Source: Adiantum capillus-veneris (Eukaryota; Streptophyta; Polypodiopsida; Polypodiales; Pteridaceae). From it: a stretch of 64,000 nucleotides of DNA. The notes under the pieces were generated by a model. The model saw only the letters and a list, made by a program, of their open reading frames with translations, did not search any database and had not been told where the DNA came from. The position numbers were made by a program, and so were the translations under genes. Location of the stretch: the NCBI GenBank assembly GCA_014529385.2, contig CM043942.1, positions 59,325,184-59,389,183 of the forward strand, read 5' to 3'. Below, one piece after another: positions 11,501-23,462 of the stretch. Numbering within the stretch: the first letter of the stretch is position 1; every line of letters begins with the position of its first letter.

Positions 11501-12539
11501 TTCTTCGAGTACCTTCTGCTTCGAGCTTCGAGCTTCGAGCTTCGGGATTACAGATTATAGATTACAGGTTGCAGGTTGCAGGTTGCAGATTACAGGTTAC
11601 AGGTTACAGGTACAGGTACAGGGGATTCACATAGGTACAGGTAGCTGGAGTCTAGTGATATACTAGCATTGATGTCACTTGCAGTTGTTGTGGGAATGCA
11701 TCACTTGGCGCCTATTTGAGCGCATTGTCTGCTGGATTGTACGTTACTTGTGGAAACTGCCATTGTACGCATTTGTGGAGCCATACTTGGTTGTATTTGG
11801 CAGTCCCAGCCATTTCTGAGACTTGGTTTGGAAGATAGTCATTTCTGAGACTTGACTATACGCGATTTGCATTAGCCTTCGTGTGAGGGTCGATAGCGTG
11901 AGGTTTTTATTGAGCTGGGGGATTCTCAAATGTAGAGATCCTTTCGGTAATACAGGTAACTGGAGCACCCTTTTTGTGACCTCGCCATAGGCTATGTACT
12001 AGTGAGTCCTACTTGATGCTCGGGTTCTATTGTTGACAGTTTATGCATACATAGACAGTCTATATTTTGGGTTCCTACTGCTCTACTTCTGGGGAAACTC
12101 TGTCAAAATTTTTCCAAAGTATGATGGCTGCTCTTTTAGTCTTTTGAGCCATTTTATGCTGTTATGCTGCTGAAATTTTGGCAAAATCAGAGGATAAGAC
12201 AGGTGCGCTTTCTTGGGAGCTTCATGGTTGGCTTTAATGGATGATCAAAATGGCCCTCAGTTTACTCCTTTTCATTTAACTCAAAGAATTCATATTAATG
12301 TTCATGTGTCCAGGAAGATCTTTTTCCAGCAGCGCATAGTCTTTATGTTTGGGCCAAGAAGATTGAGAGAGATCCTGGAATGTCCTTTTCCTGTTGTAAT
12401 TCCGATGATCAACTATGAAAACTCATTTGATGTGCATGTGTTTGTTCTCATCTAAAGCTGAGCTCCATTGAAGTTTCTGGGGATTGGGTGGTGAAAAGTT
12501 TTGGGTTCTTGCACGTGTATTTGAAGGGGTCCTCTAGCC
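11501..12539 (+). other. A2 leader with short repeats
   Basis: About 1.04 kb, non-coding. It begins with tandem CTTCGAG/CTTCGGG units (about 11518-11545) and TTACAGG/TTGCAGG units (about 11546-11620), whose copy numbers differ from those in A1 and A3. Confidence 0.7.
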
Positions 12540-14855
12540 ATGGCTTTCTCTTATCCGGAGTTTCATGGAAGAAGTGATGAAGATGTGGAAGAATTTTTGG
12601 AAAAGATGGAGGTTGCCTGCATTAGCAACCAGATTCATGACCCTACGCAAATGTTACGCCTTCTCCAAATTTGTTTGAAGAGTGATGCACGAGTTTGGTC
12701 TAAAGCATTTGAAGAGGATTTGTGTGTGGCTGATCCACCTGTAAGGTTGAGTTGGGACAATCTACGACATGGGTTGGAAGTGGAGTTTGTGAAGATAGAA
12801 GATCCTGGCAAAGTGTGGCAAGAAGTACAGGCTTTGGTGCAAAAGGAAGGTGAGCCAGTAGATGCGTACATACGTAAGTTTTCATTGGCATGGGAGCGAA
12901 TGTGCAAGGCCTTAGCACCACAGGTACCCCCGCCTGACATGATGAAGAAGGACAGGTTCTTAGCTGGTCTTTGGGAGAATATACGTTGGAGAGTGGAGCT
13001 AAAGAAGCCTAGGACATATGAGGATGCACTAGAGGTAGCAAGGAACAAAGAGTGGAAGCTGAGGAAAATGAGCCAGTTAGGGGTGGAGTCTTTTCCCATG
13101 AGTTCTGAATTTCAGCCTATGGACTCTTTACAAGGGCGCATGTCAGGGGTTCATCATGAACCAGTGGTTCCTGTTACTACTCAGGTTATACCAGCAGTGG
13201 TCACTACAGCAGCGCAAGATGATGGGCTAAGGCAAGACATGAGGCAAATGGTAGATTTGATGAAGAATCTCAGCCTAAACATGCTAGGTCAAGTGGGAAA
13301 TAATCGAGGTCGAGGGAGGTTTGCAAATCAGCCAGGAGGTGAAGAAAGGCCTAGGAATGGTGTTGGACAAAGCAATGGTAGGTTTTGGAGGCAGACGCCC
13401 ACATGTTATAATTGTGGAGAGTTGGGCCACATCAACCCACAATGTGATAAGCCACCAAGGATGGGGGGAGACATGTATCCATTGCCAAGACAGGTGCTAA
13501 CTAGGTCAAATGATTATGGCATCGAAATTAAGGGAGACGAAGGAACCAATGGACTGACCCAAGAGGAAAAGGGAAAGACAAAAGTGCTAAGTGTAGTCAC
13601 CTTGGAGAAGGCATCAAAGCTAGAGGATACATTAGTGATGCCTATTGGGAAGAGGACCACAGAGGATAAGGAAGGAAGAAGTGCCCCAGGTCCTAGTAAG
13701 AAGAAAGGAAAGAGCCATGAAGGCGAGGATGTCAAGGCCAAGAGGAAAAGGAGAGCTCGTCGAAAGTTTCATGTTTCAGATTTTCCACTAGGGGATGGAC
13801 AATTAAGCTATGACTTGAAGGAGGATCTGACGAGCAGGAAGGCAGATGTTACTTTTGGGCAGCTTATAGAGATGGTGCCTAAGCTAAAGTGACAGTGGAA
13901 GAGGATGGTTAACCCAATGGAGAAAGAGCCAGAGAGAGGTTCAGTGAAGGTGTTGGCAATGGATGAGCTACCAAACATTTGTCCAATAGTAGATGTGTGG
14001 CATAAAAGGAAAAATTTGGGACAAGGTTATGTGGATGGCGGAGCCCAAATATGCGTCATAACACACTCATGCGTTGAGAAGATGGGTCTCACAGTGGCTG
14101 GGGTGTCAGTTTTTCGGATCAGATTGGCAAACCATCAAAAAGTAAAATGCTTAGGTGTTGTAAAGAGCTTAGAAGTGGAAGCATATGATGCGAAGGCAGT
14201 GGTTGATTTTCATGTGATGCCAGCAGGGTTGGGAGCATATCCTATTATATTGGGCAGACCATGGTTACGTGCAGTGGGAGCTATTCAAGATTGGCGACAT
14301 GGTACGATTAGCCTCTATGGAAAGACAGGTACCAAGAAGCTTTATAATATGGACACAAGGAAACGATTAGAGGAGCTTTATGAAGATGAGGATGAGTCTA
14401 GTGATGAAGACTCTTCCACGGTGACAGATGAGGACAGTGATAGCACTACCAGTAGTGATGAGGATGCTGATGTTGCATTTCTTTTGATGGACAAAGAAAT
14501 ACAGGAGTTTGGTTTAGTTGCATTTGCGAATGAGGTTGAAGATGAAAATGAAGGGCCTTATGAAGTGATTGAAGGGCTGATGCAAACCAAGGTTGAGTTG
14601 TCAAAGAAGCACGAATTGATGACACAAATGATCAGTGGTGGAGACCTCTCAGCTATGGAGAAGGGAATATATGTGTACATGCCGGTCTATGCCAAAGTAT
14701 TTGATTCTTTTCTTGATGCAAGATTGATATATGGAATCTCTACATGTTTTCCTTGGGAACCAGGTGGAAGCTTGATTAGGTTTTTAAGGCAGGGAATACC
14801 AAGTGTTTTTGTGTGGGATCCAGGTGGAATGAATATCTCTTTTTGTTGCTGCTGA
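12540..14855 (+). pseudogene. A2 gag-protease, one premature stop
   Basis: One reading frame of 772 codons broken only by TGA at 13890-13892, where A3 has CGA. Gag domain at residues about 1-190. A CCHC zinc knuckle (CYNCGELGHINPQC) sits at residues 289-302, followed by a basic linker (KAKRKRRARRK). A retropepsin-like region begins at YVDGGAQIC (14028 onward) and includes PIILGRPWLRAVG. A Glu/Asp/Ser tract (about 14380-14480) follows. The active-site triplet reads D-G-G instead of D-S/T-G. The frame closes inside the 3' hairpin. The product should package element RNA and process itself; the stop separates capsid from protease. Confidence 0.88.
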
Positions 14856-14893
14856 GCATGAATGCTCTAGCAGGCTAGGGGGTGGGCAAATTA
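14848..14893 (+). promoter_or_regulatory. A2 hairpin plus polypurine tract
   Basis: Stem CTGCT-GAGCAT paired with ATGCTC-(T)-AGCAG (14848-14874), followed by GGCTAGGGGGTGGG, then the 3' LTR at 14894. The purine run is the expected plus-strand primer. The hairpin recurs upstream of the polypurine tract in A1, A3, C and D. Confidence 0.7.
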
Positions 14894-16029
14894 TGTCAGG
14901 AGTTTTTTGGAGCAAGGGATTGCGCATATGTACATATACATGCATGGTGCATCGAATAAAGGATTGCCCATTTTCTAGAGCCAGGTGGTTATGTGGGGCC
15001 CACATGTGTACAGGTAGGACAGCATGTACACAGTGCATCGATTTTCACTATTACCAGTACCACTGTGTTTTTCTACAATAATGAGGAGTTTATAGCACGT
15101 AAAACTTCTCAAGGAAGCTATCCGCAGGCCGACGACGTGAGGTCAGCAGGTGCGTCAGATGGCATCTAGTGGCGTCAAGAGGGCGAACGGGGTCAATATT
15201 TGCACGTGGATGAATATGGACACAAAGTGGTGTTTTCTTGTGAGAGTTATGCAGAAAGGTCATCATTAGGACCACTTTTTGGGGCCACTTCACGTGGTGG
15301 CGAGATGCATTATTGGAAAAAAGCTGAGTGCCAGGTGTGCGAATGATGCAAAAAGGTGACAACTATGCACTGCGAGGTCAGTTATTGGCCTGTTCGGGGT
15401 CCGTTTGAGGTCATCTAAAAGGCCAAGGGTGCCCAACTAAAAAATCTAAGTGTGGGAACTGAAAAAACAGAGAGAAGACCAGAAAAAACGTGGAGAAGAG
15501 AGGAGGAACAGCCGCAGGTGTGTTTTTGCTCATTTTGGAGCCTGTTTTGGTCGTAAACTGCTCATCCGAGGTCGGATTTGAGCACTTTGACATTGTAGAC
15601 TGGGGTTTTGGGCCGTTCCGGACGCGATGGCGCTGTCCATTTTTCCAAATTCCTCACTCTTTTCTTGCTGTTTTTCTGTGTAAGTCTCTCCTATGAGCGA
15701 AGTTTCTGCTCTAGTTTGTGATTGTATCTGGTATCTTTTACCCATATTGTGTGAGCTGTTTTCCCCATTGGTGTTGGCCCAAGCTCATTTGTATCTAAAC
15801 ATTAGAAGTTCTCCTCTTTTGAGCAGAGTTTTTGGGTGTGTGTGTGTGTGTCCGTGTGGAGTGGGTAAGTGGATAGTCTCTCTCCTCTCACTCCAGAGGT
15901 GTGTTCCCTGTCTCGGCCAGGTGTGTTGTCTAAGCCGAGTGGTGCCCCATAGTGTGTGTGTGTGTATCTTCCCAAGAGTGTGTGTCGGGTCGTTATAGAG
16001 GCGCTGTGTGTGTTTTCATCCCGCTCACA
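14894..16029 (+). repeat. A2 3' LTR
   Basis: 1136 bp, nearly identical to 10334-11474, with a shorter (GT)n tract. It is followed by the GCGT duplication. Confidence 0.92.
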
Positions 16030-16954
16030 GCGTCTTGAGGAACATGGTATCAGTACAGGTATGCATGTGAAAAATGGATTTGACATGGAAGATGAAGTTA
16101 AGCCTATGTAGGTGAAAAGTAGCCTATCCTATGATGTTTCTCGTTTCTTCCGAAGGTCTATTGTGAAGCGTAAAGAGGTCTTGCAGGTTGACAGGTTTAT
16201 GGAAGAGACTAAAGAGGTGAGTAATGCTTTGGATACAAGATTGAAAAGTCTTGAAGAGGATGCATTGGCTACTTGTGTACCTTGTGATTCTGGGTGTGAG
16301 TGTGAGGTCGAGGTTATTGATGATGAGCACGTATCTTTGGATACCAGTTCCTTGAAAATTAGGTAATAGGGCAAGGTTGAGAGCCATTTTGTGGATTTGT
16401 TGGATGTGGAGCCTGTTTTGAAGCCATATTTTGATGTATGTGCAGTGATTGAACCGATTTGTGAGCATGATTGTGGTTTAGAGCAGGGATCTGTATTCTT
16501 GGAGACTGGTGAACCCATGCTAGAAGCTATGGATAGTGGTGCTAGCCATGATTATGATGTGGATAAAGTTATGTGTGATGATGAGTATGCTTATGATGAT
16601 GAGAAGGGGTTTGGCATATATGAGTCCAATCTCAGCTATGTGGATGCCTATGCTAGGGATATGTGTGCTGCGGGGATACGTTTGTTCTGTGGATATCAAC
16701 AACTTTACCTTCACACAATGCTTTTAGCTACTTGGGTGCATGATTTCCAGGTTGTTGCTATGGCTGGTGAAGCCAAAATGCTAGGTGATGAGTCACTTGA
16801 GTTGTCTCTATCGGTTGTGTTGAATGTGGCATGCAATATTTATGCTTTTGGCACTCCAGACAGAGCCGATGTGTTAGTTGGATATTCCTATGGTGCATTT
16901 TGGTTGATTGTTGACAAATGTAGGTGTGGTGTTATGATGCTTCTTGTGAATTAG
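16030..16954 (+). pseudogene. A1 gag, 3' part with extra acidic segment
   Basis: Continuation of the A1 gag frame after A2. It is interrupted by TAG at 16109-16111 and TAA-TAG at 16364-16369, otherwise open to 16952. With the 5' part it makes about 480 codons. It lacks the zinc knuckle and protease present in A2/A3. The final 187 codons are rich in Asp, Glu and Cys (for example DDEYAYDDEKG) and I do not recognise them. A DSGAS occurs near 16540, but the residues around it do not fit a retropepsin. This may be sequence picked up by the element or a diverged gag C-terminus. Confidence 0.6.
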
Positions 16955-17006
16955 GCGATATGCCTTTGGCCTTTTGATCCAGGTGGAATGAGCATCTACT
17001 AGTGTT

Positions 17007-17051
17007 GCTGCTGAGCATGAATGCTCTAGCAGGCTAGGGGGCGGTCAATTA
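17007..17051 (+). promoter_or_regulatory. A1 hairpin plus polypurine tract
   Basis: Same hairpin as in A2 (CTGCT-GAGCAT / ATGCTC-T-AGCAG, 17007-17034), followed by GGCTAGGGGGCGG and the 3' LTR at 17052. Confidence 0.7.
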
Positions 17052-18180
17052 TGTCAGGAGTTTTTTGGAGCAAGGGATTGCGCATATGTACATACCCATG
17101 CATGGTGCATTGAATAAAGGATTTCCCATTTTCCATAGCCAAGTGGTTACGTGGGGCCCACATGTGTACAGGTAGGACGGTATGTACATAGTGCATCGAT
17201 TTTCATTGTTACCAGTACCAGTGTGTTTTTTCTATAATAATGAGGAGTTGGTAGCGCGTAAAACTTCTCGAGGAAGCTATCCGCGGGCCGACGGCATGAG
17301 GTAAGCTGGTGCGTCAGATGGCATCTAGTGGCGTCAGGAGGGCGAATGGGGTCAATACTTGCACGCGGAGAAGTACGGACACAACGTGTGTGTTTGCCTG
17401 TGAGAATTATGAAGAAAGGTCATCATGAGGACCTTTTTTTGGGGCCACTTCACGTGGTTGCGGGATGCATTATTGGGGAAAGTTGAGTGCCAGGTGTGCG
17501 GATGATGCAAAAAAGGTGACAACTATGCACTGCGAGGTCAGTTTTTGGCCTGTTCGGGGTCCGTTTGAGGTCATCTAAAAGGCCAAAGGTGTCCAACTAA
17601 TAAAGCTAAGTGTGGGAACTGAAAAAAATAGAGAGAAGACCAGAAAAAACGTGGAGAAGAGAGGAGGAACAGCCGCAAGTGTGTTTTTGGGGTTTTTGGA
17701 GCCTGTTTGGTCGTAAACTGCTCATCCGATGTCGGATTTGAGCACTTTGACATTGTAGACTTGGGTTTTGGGCCATTCCGGACGCAATAGTGCTGTCTAT
17801 TTTACCAAATTCCTCACTCGTTTTTTGCTATTTTTGTTGTGTAAGTTTCTCCTATGAGCGAAGCCTCTGCTTCAATTTGTGATTGTATCTGGTATCTTTT
17901 ACCCATATTGTGTGAGCTATTTGCCCCATTGGTGTTGTCCCAAGCTCAATTGTATCTAAACATCAGAAATTATGCTCTTTTGAGCTGAGTTTTTTGGGTG
18001 TGTGTGTGTGTGTGTGTCTGTGTGGAGAGTCTCTCTCCTCTCACTCCAGAGGTGTGTTCCCTGTCTCGGCCAGGTGTGTTGTGTAAGACGAGTGGTACCC
18101 TATAGTGTGTGTGTGTATCATTCCAAGAGTGTGTGTCGGGTCGTTATAGAGGCGTTCTATGTGTTTCCATCTCGCTCACA
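17052..18180 (+). repeat. A1 3' LTR
   Basis: 1129 bp, TGTCAGGAG start and CTCGCTCACA end. It pairs with 6601-7740 by shared variants. Confidence 0.9.
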
Positions 18181-18200
18181 ACGTCTTCTCGCAACAAGAT

Positions 18201-18429
18201 ATGGCTATGACTATTCTTGTCAACGGCTTTGCTTCTGGCCAGCGTTCTGTTTCTCCTTTCCAAGGCCAAGGATTTCTAGGCTGGAAAAAAAAGATGTTGT
18301 TAATTCTTGAAGGCGATGAACTCTCCGATGTTGTTCTTGGAAATCGTGTTTGTCCGCCTCAGCTTGTTGATACTGATAATGATAACGTGATTATCACTGA
18401 AGGACCTATATTTGAAGATTGGAATGTTG
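18201..18429 (+). pseudogene. copia gag, N-terminal part
   Basis: Starts at ATG 18201, just after the copia leader resumes. It encodes a copia-type gag N-terminus (contains FLGWKKKMLL). The frame is broken by the insertion at 18430-19916; the 46 bases at 18384-18429 are repeated at 19917-19962, where gag continues. Confidence 0.75.
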
Positions 18430-19736
18430 AGACTGATAATGATAACGTTGATCCGAGCCTATCACAAATTTCCGTTTATTATATTTTGTTGGTTTTCCTT
18501 GCTTCTAGAGGTTTACAATAAAAGAAAGAGTGAGAACAACCTCTTGGAAAAATTAAAAAAAAATGATTTGATAGGAATTTTTTCTTGACTAGTTCACCGG
18601 AGGTGAAAGGTAGAGGGAGAACCTAGTGGTAAAGGAAAGGGAAAATATGTAAATGTGAAAAGAAAAGATATGATGTGGTTGTGGAGCCATGCACCCATGA
18701 TTCAAGGGTCATGAGTGGCTCATATCATCATGGATTTGGAGCTATATGATGATTCAAACAAATGGGACCCAAGTGGAAGACTTGGTAAAGGAAGAAACCA
18801 GACACATGATTTTGCTGAATTTTTAAAAAATACTTCCACTCCGATCCAAGAAAAGTTGTCTTCATCAAAGTTGTAGCTGATGAGCTGGAGATATTGGCCA
18901 TATTTTTTTTATAATTTTTGCATCTACGGTCTAGGAGATATGGCCAAAATGGCGGACGCGAGTTTTTTCAACTGTGGTGGAGACCACCCCCTCTACCTTT
19001 ACACACACACACCCTTCCTTTTCCACATTGAGACCTTCTCTAAAATCAGCCATTAGTCTTCTCACCCTCCTCTCCTTCCTCCTCTCTCTCAAGCTCAAAA
19101 ACCCATCAAAATTCCTCTTCTAATCACCTCTCAAGTCATGCTTAATCTTGTTGTAATTCATAAGTTCTCATTCAACCCCTTTCTATTATTACTTGATATG
19201 TATTGATTTTATGTAGATTCTTTACATTTTAAAATAAGGAAGCTCTTGGACTCAAGCTATGGAGGAAGGAGTGAAGACAACACAAGTGATGATGGAGCTA
19301 ATTGGTCAACAAATCACTTGGAATGAGCTTCTTCATTGGTTGAATGTCCCTAATCAAGCTTCATTTGTACAAATTACACTTGGATCTTAACCTCACTCCT
19401 AATCACTCTCTTTCCTATATAAAGAGGCCTTCCCCTTTGTAATTTCAAGCCTCCCTCAGCCCCATTGAGTCTTTGTATCACTCACCATGAGCCCATAAGC
19501 TCATTCATTCACTCTATTCTTGCACATTCTAGAGTGCAAATTGTTTCATGCTAGTAACCTCTCCTTCTCTTACTATGTTAATTAAGAGAAATCTTTTATA
19601 TATGTGTGAGAGTGCTTGATGTGATCTTGGCTAATCCTTGAGTGGTTGTTTGGTAATCTACATGCTCTTTGTGTTGGGAGTGTTTGAAGTCATCCATTCC
19701 TTGTACACACACTAAGGTTAATGCTTCATTCATAGT

Positions 19737-19801
<65 letters not shown>

Positions 19802-19916
19802 GTGTAGCGGTCCTAGCCCACGCTTCCAAGACTAGGTGGTGCCCTTATCTCATTTCCCTTGTGGCGCAATGGAGTTTGTTTTGGTGTAGAGGCCGCCATT
19901 CCAAATTTCCTTCGTC
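18430..19916 (+). mobile_element. promoter-bearing insertion in copia gag, possible solo LTR
   Basis: 1487 bp separating two copies of a 46-bp gag segment. It contains a TATA box (CTATATAAAG, 19415-19424) with no coding region behind it, AT-rich flanks and a long (CT)n tract (about 19739-19798). These look like a retrotransposon LTR. The ends are not clean: TGTTGA at the left and TCAACG at the right are near-inverted, as expected of LTR tips. But the flanking duplication is 46 bp, far more than an integrase makes. Insertion by repair or template switching is the alternative. Confidence 0.45.
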
Positions 19917-20893
19917 AACGTGATTATCACTGAAGGACCTATATTTGAAGATTGGAATGTTGCCTATACAGATTGGCAACGACGTGATAAAGCAACTCGT
20001 CGATATATTCTTTTTGCTCTTACTGACTCCCTTTTGCTTGATATGTATGAGCTGCCTACTTCTCACGACGTATGGAAGTACCTTATTGCAAGATTTCAGA
20101 AGAAATCTATTACAGAAATACTTTATTTGAGAGGGTTTCTTAACAAGTTACAATATGAAGTTGGTACTGCCATGACGGGACATATTGAATCTTTCAAATC
20201 TATTATTAATCAACTTGCCCTACTGCCGGTGATCGTGTTCCACAGAAGAAACTGATTAAACTTCTCCTTGATACGGTGAAGGACTCTTCTTATGATAACA
20301 TTGTTACTATTCTCTCTAATAAAGATGGTCTTGATTTCGACCAAGCGTGCATGTCTTTAATTGAATACTCTCAATGTCAAGAACTTCATAATGCTGGTCA
20401 CGATACAACTATGATTTCACAAGAGGAGACTGAGTCACAATAGATGGAACGTGTTTTTTATGCTCGAAGGCGTCCATTTCAACAAGGAAATCGCAGAGGT
20501 GGCCGTCGTGGTAATATTTTCTCTTGTCTCAAATTTTCTAATAAGCAATGTTCTTACTGCAACAGAAATGGCTATATTGAAGATGATTGTTGGGCACGCC
20601 AATATGATGAAGAACACAATATTAACACGAAACAACCACTTTTATCTAGAGACTCTTCCTCTTCTTCTTGTGAATATTGTGGACGATCTGATCATCCTAC
20701 TCATATGTGCTATAAGCGTCGATTCGACACAGATCATAATAGAGCATATGCTATTGAACATCGAAACAACATTGTACCAGAAACAAGTTGTGTCCTATAT
20801 TCAGTTGCTACAGACAGAATACTTCATGTACGTGATGGATCACTTTTTAGTTGTCGATTCTGGTGCTACAGGAAATATGACATATCAGTCTAA
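19917..20893 (+). pseudogene. copia gag, main part with zinc knuckles
   Basis: UBN2-type gag region (DKATRRYILFALTDSLL, then SHDVWKYL) to 20255, then a frame change, then 20444-20893 with two CCHC-type knuckles. The first, CSYCNRNGYIEDDC, has Tyr where His is expected. The second, CEYCGRSDHPTHMC, fits CX2CX4HX4C. A stop (TAG) lies just before 20444. The gag frame and the protease frame overlap near 20840, which marks a frameshift. Confidence 0.8.
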
Positions 20894-21140
20894 GTGGCTC
20901 CATAACTATCATCCATTACCAGTTCAACGTGTTGTTTATCTTGCTGATGATACTACTTGTCAAGTAAAGGGTATTGGAGACTTATATCTTGGTACCTTAT
21001 CTTCTTCCACTCAAATTTTGCGAGGAGTATTACATGTACCAGATCTTCAACGTAATCTTCTTTCAGCTGCTAGACTTATTGATCTTGGTCTATTTGTTGG
21101 ATTTGATTATACCAAATGCCGAATTGAGAAAGATGGATAG
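20840..21140 (+). pseudogene. copia aspartic protease
   Basis: Contains VVDSGATGNMT, the D-S-G-A active site of copia proteases, followed by the expected LADDTTCQVKGIGDL region and LLSAARL. It ends at TAG 21138-21140, after which the same frame resumes as integrase. Confidence 0.82.
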
Positions 21141-22130
21141 ACTATAGCCACTGCTCCTCGAAACCGTAATTTGTTTGAACTCTCTCTCAACGATGCTGTG
21201 GCAAATGTTGTCACTGCTCTAGGTGATCATGATTGCAAAGTATGTCATCACCGTTTTGTTCATGTTGATTTCTCAAAACTCCTTGATCTTCAACGTCATG
21301 ATCTTGTTCATGGCATGGATCTTAAAGCCCATCCCCATATGGGAATTTGTGAATTTTGTGCTCTTGGGAAACACAATCATAAACCCTTTCCTCTTTCAAA
21401 TATGACTCATTCTCATGACATATTGGATCTTGTTCATACTCATATATGTGGACCTCTACCTTCTTCGAGATCACACTATCGCTACTTTATTACTTTCATT
21501 GATGATTTCTCAAGGTATACCACTGTATTTCTACTTAGACAAAAATATGAAGACTTATCTGTTTTCAAACAATTCCACAAGGCTGCGGAACTTCAAACTG
21601 GTCGTCGCCTTAAGAAGCTTCGTAGTGACAATGGAGGAAAATATGTTTCTCAAGAGTTTGTGAGTTACTGTGCTGACAGTGGAATTCATCATGAACACAC
21701 TATTCCATATTCGCCTCAACAGAACGGCATTGCTGAATGAAAGAATTGCACTATTCTCAATGCTGTAAGATGTATGCTGATTCATTCTGACTTATCTCGT
21801 GTTTTCTGGGCTGAAGCTACTTTGACAACAGTATTTATTCAGAATTATCTTCCTACTGCTGCACCCTCTACTAAGATACCCATCACAGCATGGACAGGTA
21901 ACATTCCTTCTGTATCTCATTTTCGAACCTTTGGATGTATTGCTTATATTCATGTTCCCAAAGAAACACGAACAAAGCTTGATGCTCCTGGTCTTAAAGT
22001 GATTGTTATTGGATATTCTGACACTTCCAAAGGCTACAAATTCTATGACCCTTCCTCCAAGAAAGTAATTGTGAATCGTGATGCTACTTTTAACGAACAG
22101 CTTATGGGAGGCTCATGGTCCATGGATGAT
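21141..22130 (+). pseudogene. copia integrase
   Basis: The zinc-binding domain has two His and paired Cys (CHHRFVHVDF, CEFCALGKH). The catalytic core shows D (VHTHICGPL region with FIDDFSRY), D in LRSDNGGKY and E after PQQNGIAE. A TGA at about 21738-21740, immediately after that Glu, breaks the frame where Arg is usual. The C-terminal part continues from 21741 (FWAEATLTTVFIQNYLP, HFRTFGCIAY). Confidence 0.88.
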
Positions 22131-22339
22131 TCTTATGACACTAAATCATTGCTTCAGGCTTTTCCATTTCTTTCAGATGATGAAAATCTTCCTGTAGAGC
22201 AGCTTTCCTCTTCACAACCATCCATTCCGAATGTTTCCAATGATGATATTGATATTTTTGTTGATCTGCCTATTGATTTTGAACATGGCTCATGTCATGT
22301 TTATGATGACGATATTGCTGATAATGATTTTTCTACTTC

Positions 22340-23430
22340 TGAAGATCCCATTACTTATGATGAAGCTCTCTCTGCACCACAAAAGGATCAATGGCAAGAT
22401 GCTATGGAAGCAGAGTACGATTATCTTATTTCTAAAGGTACATGGATACTAACTGAATTACCTCCTAGTCGTACATCTATTAAATGTAAGTGGGTGTATA
22501 AGACAAAAGTAAAAGCAGATGGATCTTTTGATAAGTTCAAGGAACGTTTAGTTGCAAAAGGTTACCCCCAAGTAGCTGGTGTTGATTATCAAGAGACTTT
22601 TTCACTAGTTGTTCGCATTACAAGCGTTCGAGTTTTATTGGCATTTGCTGTTCAATTTGACTTAGAAGCTCATCAAATGCATGTGCGAACTGCTTTTCTT
22701 AATGGTGACTTGGAAGAGGAAATTTATATGGAACAACCAAAAGGGTTTGTTATTCCAGGTAAAGAAGACCTTGTTGCTCAACTCCATAAGGCACTATATG
22801 GTCTCAAACAAGCTTCGCAAGCCTGATATACAAAATTTGATCTTTTTCTCACCTCTAAAGGATTCATCTCTTGCTCTTCAGACCCCAACTTATACATAAA
22901 ACTCCAAGGTAGCAGTTTTGTGATTCTTGCTCTTTATGTGGATGATACCATTTTTGTTTCCAATGATTTGGGATTTCTTTAGCAAGTGAGAAAGTTATTG
23001 TCTTCTGCATTTGATATGGTGGATCTTGGAGAGATTCACGCGTATCTTGGCATTCAAATCCAGCGGAACCGTACAAAAGGTATTTTATTCCTTCGATAGT
23101 CAAAGTTTATTGCAGATACTATTCAAAAATTTGGTATGGAATCTACACATTCAGCCAACAGACCTTGTCTTGCGAGCTCTACGAAGAACACTTCTGACAA
23201 TGACGCTCAACTTGTCACAAATCAACCTTATGCTAACTTGATTGGATGTCTTCAGTTTGTTGGCATGAACACTCGTCCCGATATTCTGTTTGCTGCTAAT
23301 TATCTTGGACAACATCTTGCATGTCCTTATCTTAAGCATTGGTTTGTTGCAAAGCGTGTATTGAAATACTTGAAAGGCACTACAGATTTTGGTTTAGTCT
23401 ATCGACGACAACTCACATTTATCTATGCGA
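22340..23430 (+). pseudogene. copia reverse transcriptase
   Basis: Begins with the typical DQWQDAMEAEYDYLISKGTW block, then KCKWVYKTKVKADGSF and LNGDLEEEIYMEQPKGF. The catalytic YVDD is at 22934-22945. Stops: TGA at about 22824-22826 (where Trp is expected in KQASQAWY), one near 22980, one near 23099 and one at the end of the connection region. The motif order is complete, so only point decay is seen. Confidence 0.88.
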
Positions 23431-23462
23431 TCTACTAGTGGAAATTCCTTCTTTATAAATGG

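Larger units (their letters stand above)
10334..16029 (+). mobile_element. non-autonomous Ty3-type element A2
   Basis: 5.7-kb element with LTRs 10334-11474 and 14894-16029, 4-bp target duplication GCGT (10330-10333 and 16030-16033), PBS, leader, a gag-protease frame and 3' polypurine region. It is inserted in the gag of A1. RT, RNase H and integrase are absent, with no trace between protease and the 3' LTR, and A3 has the same layout. The gene content is therefore a family trait and not a private deletion. Confidence 0.92.
6601..18180 (+). mobile_element. non-autonomous Ty3-type element A1 (contains A2)
   Basis: LTRs at 6601-7740 and 17052-18180 share subfamily-specific differences (for example ATACCCATG and TTCCATAGCC near the start) absent from the LTRs of A2, so they are a true pair. 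The 4-bp flanks are ATGT (6597-6600) and ACGT (18181-18184), one C/T difference. The internal region has a PBS, a duplicated 1-kb leader, a gag unlike that of A2/A3, and an extra acidic segment, then the 3' hairpin and polypurine region. There is no protease, RT, RNase H or integrase. A2 sits inside the gag. Confidence 0.85.

Noticed and set aside
12635-13099. 154-codon frame opposite the A2 gag (and its equivalent at 55558-55971)
   Set aside because: Antisense shadow of a conserved gag frame.
16535-16560. Retropepsin active site DSGAS in the A1 acidic segment
   Set aside because: No hydrophobic context before it and no downstream ILG-type motif; probably coincidence in an Asp/Ser-rich stretch.
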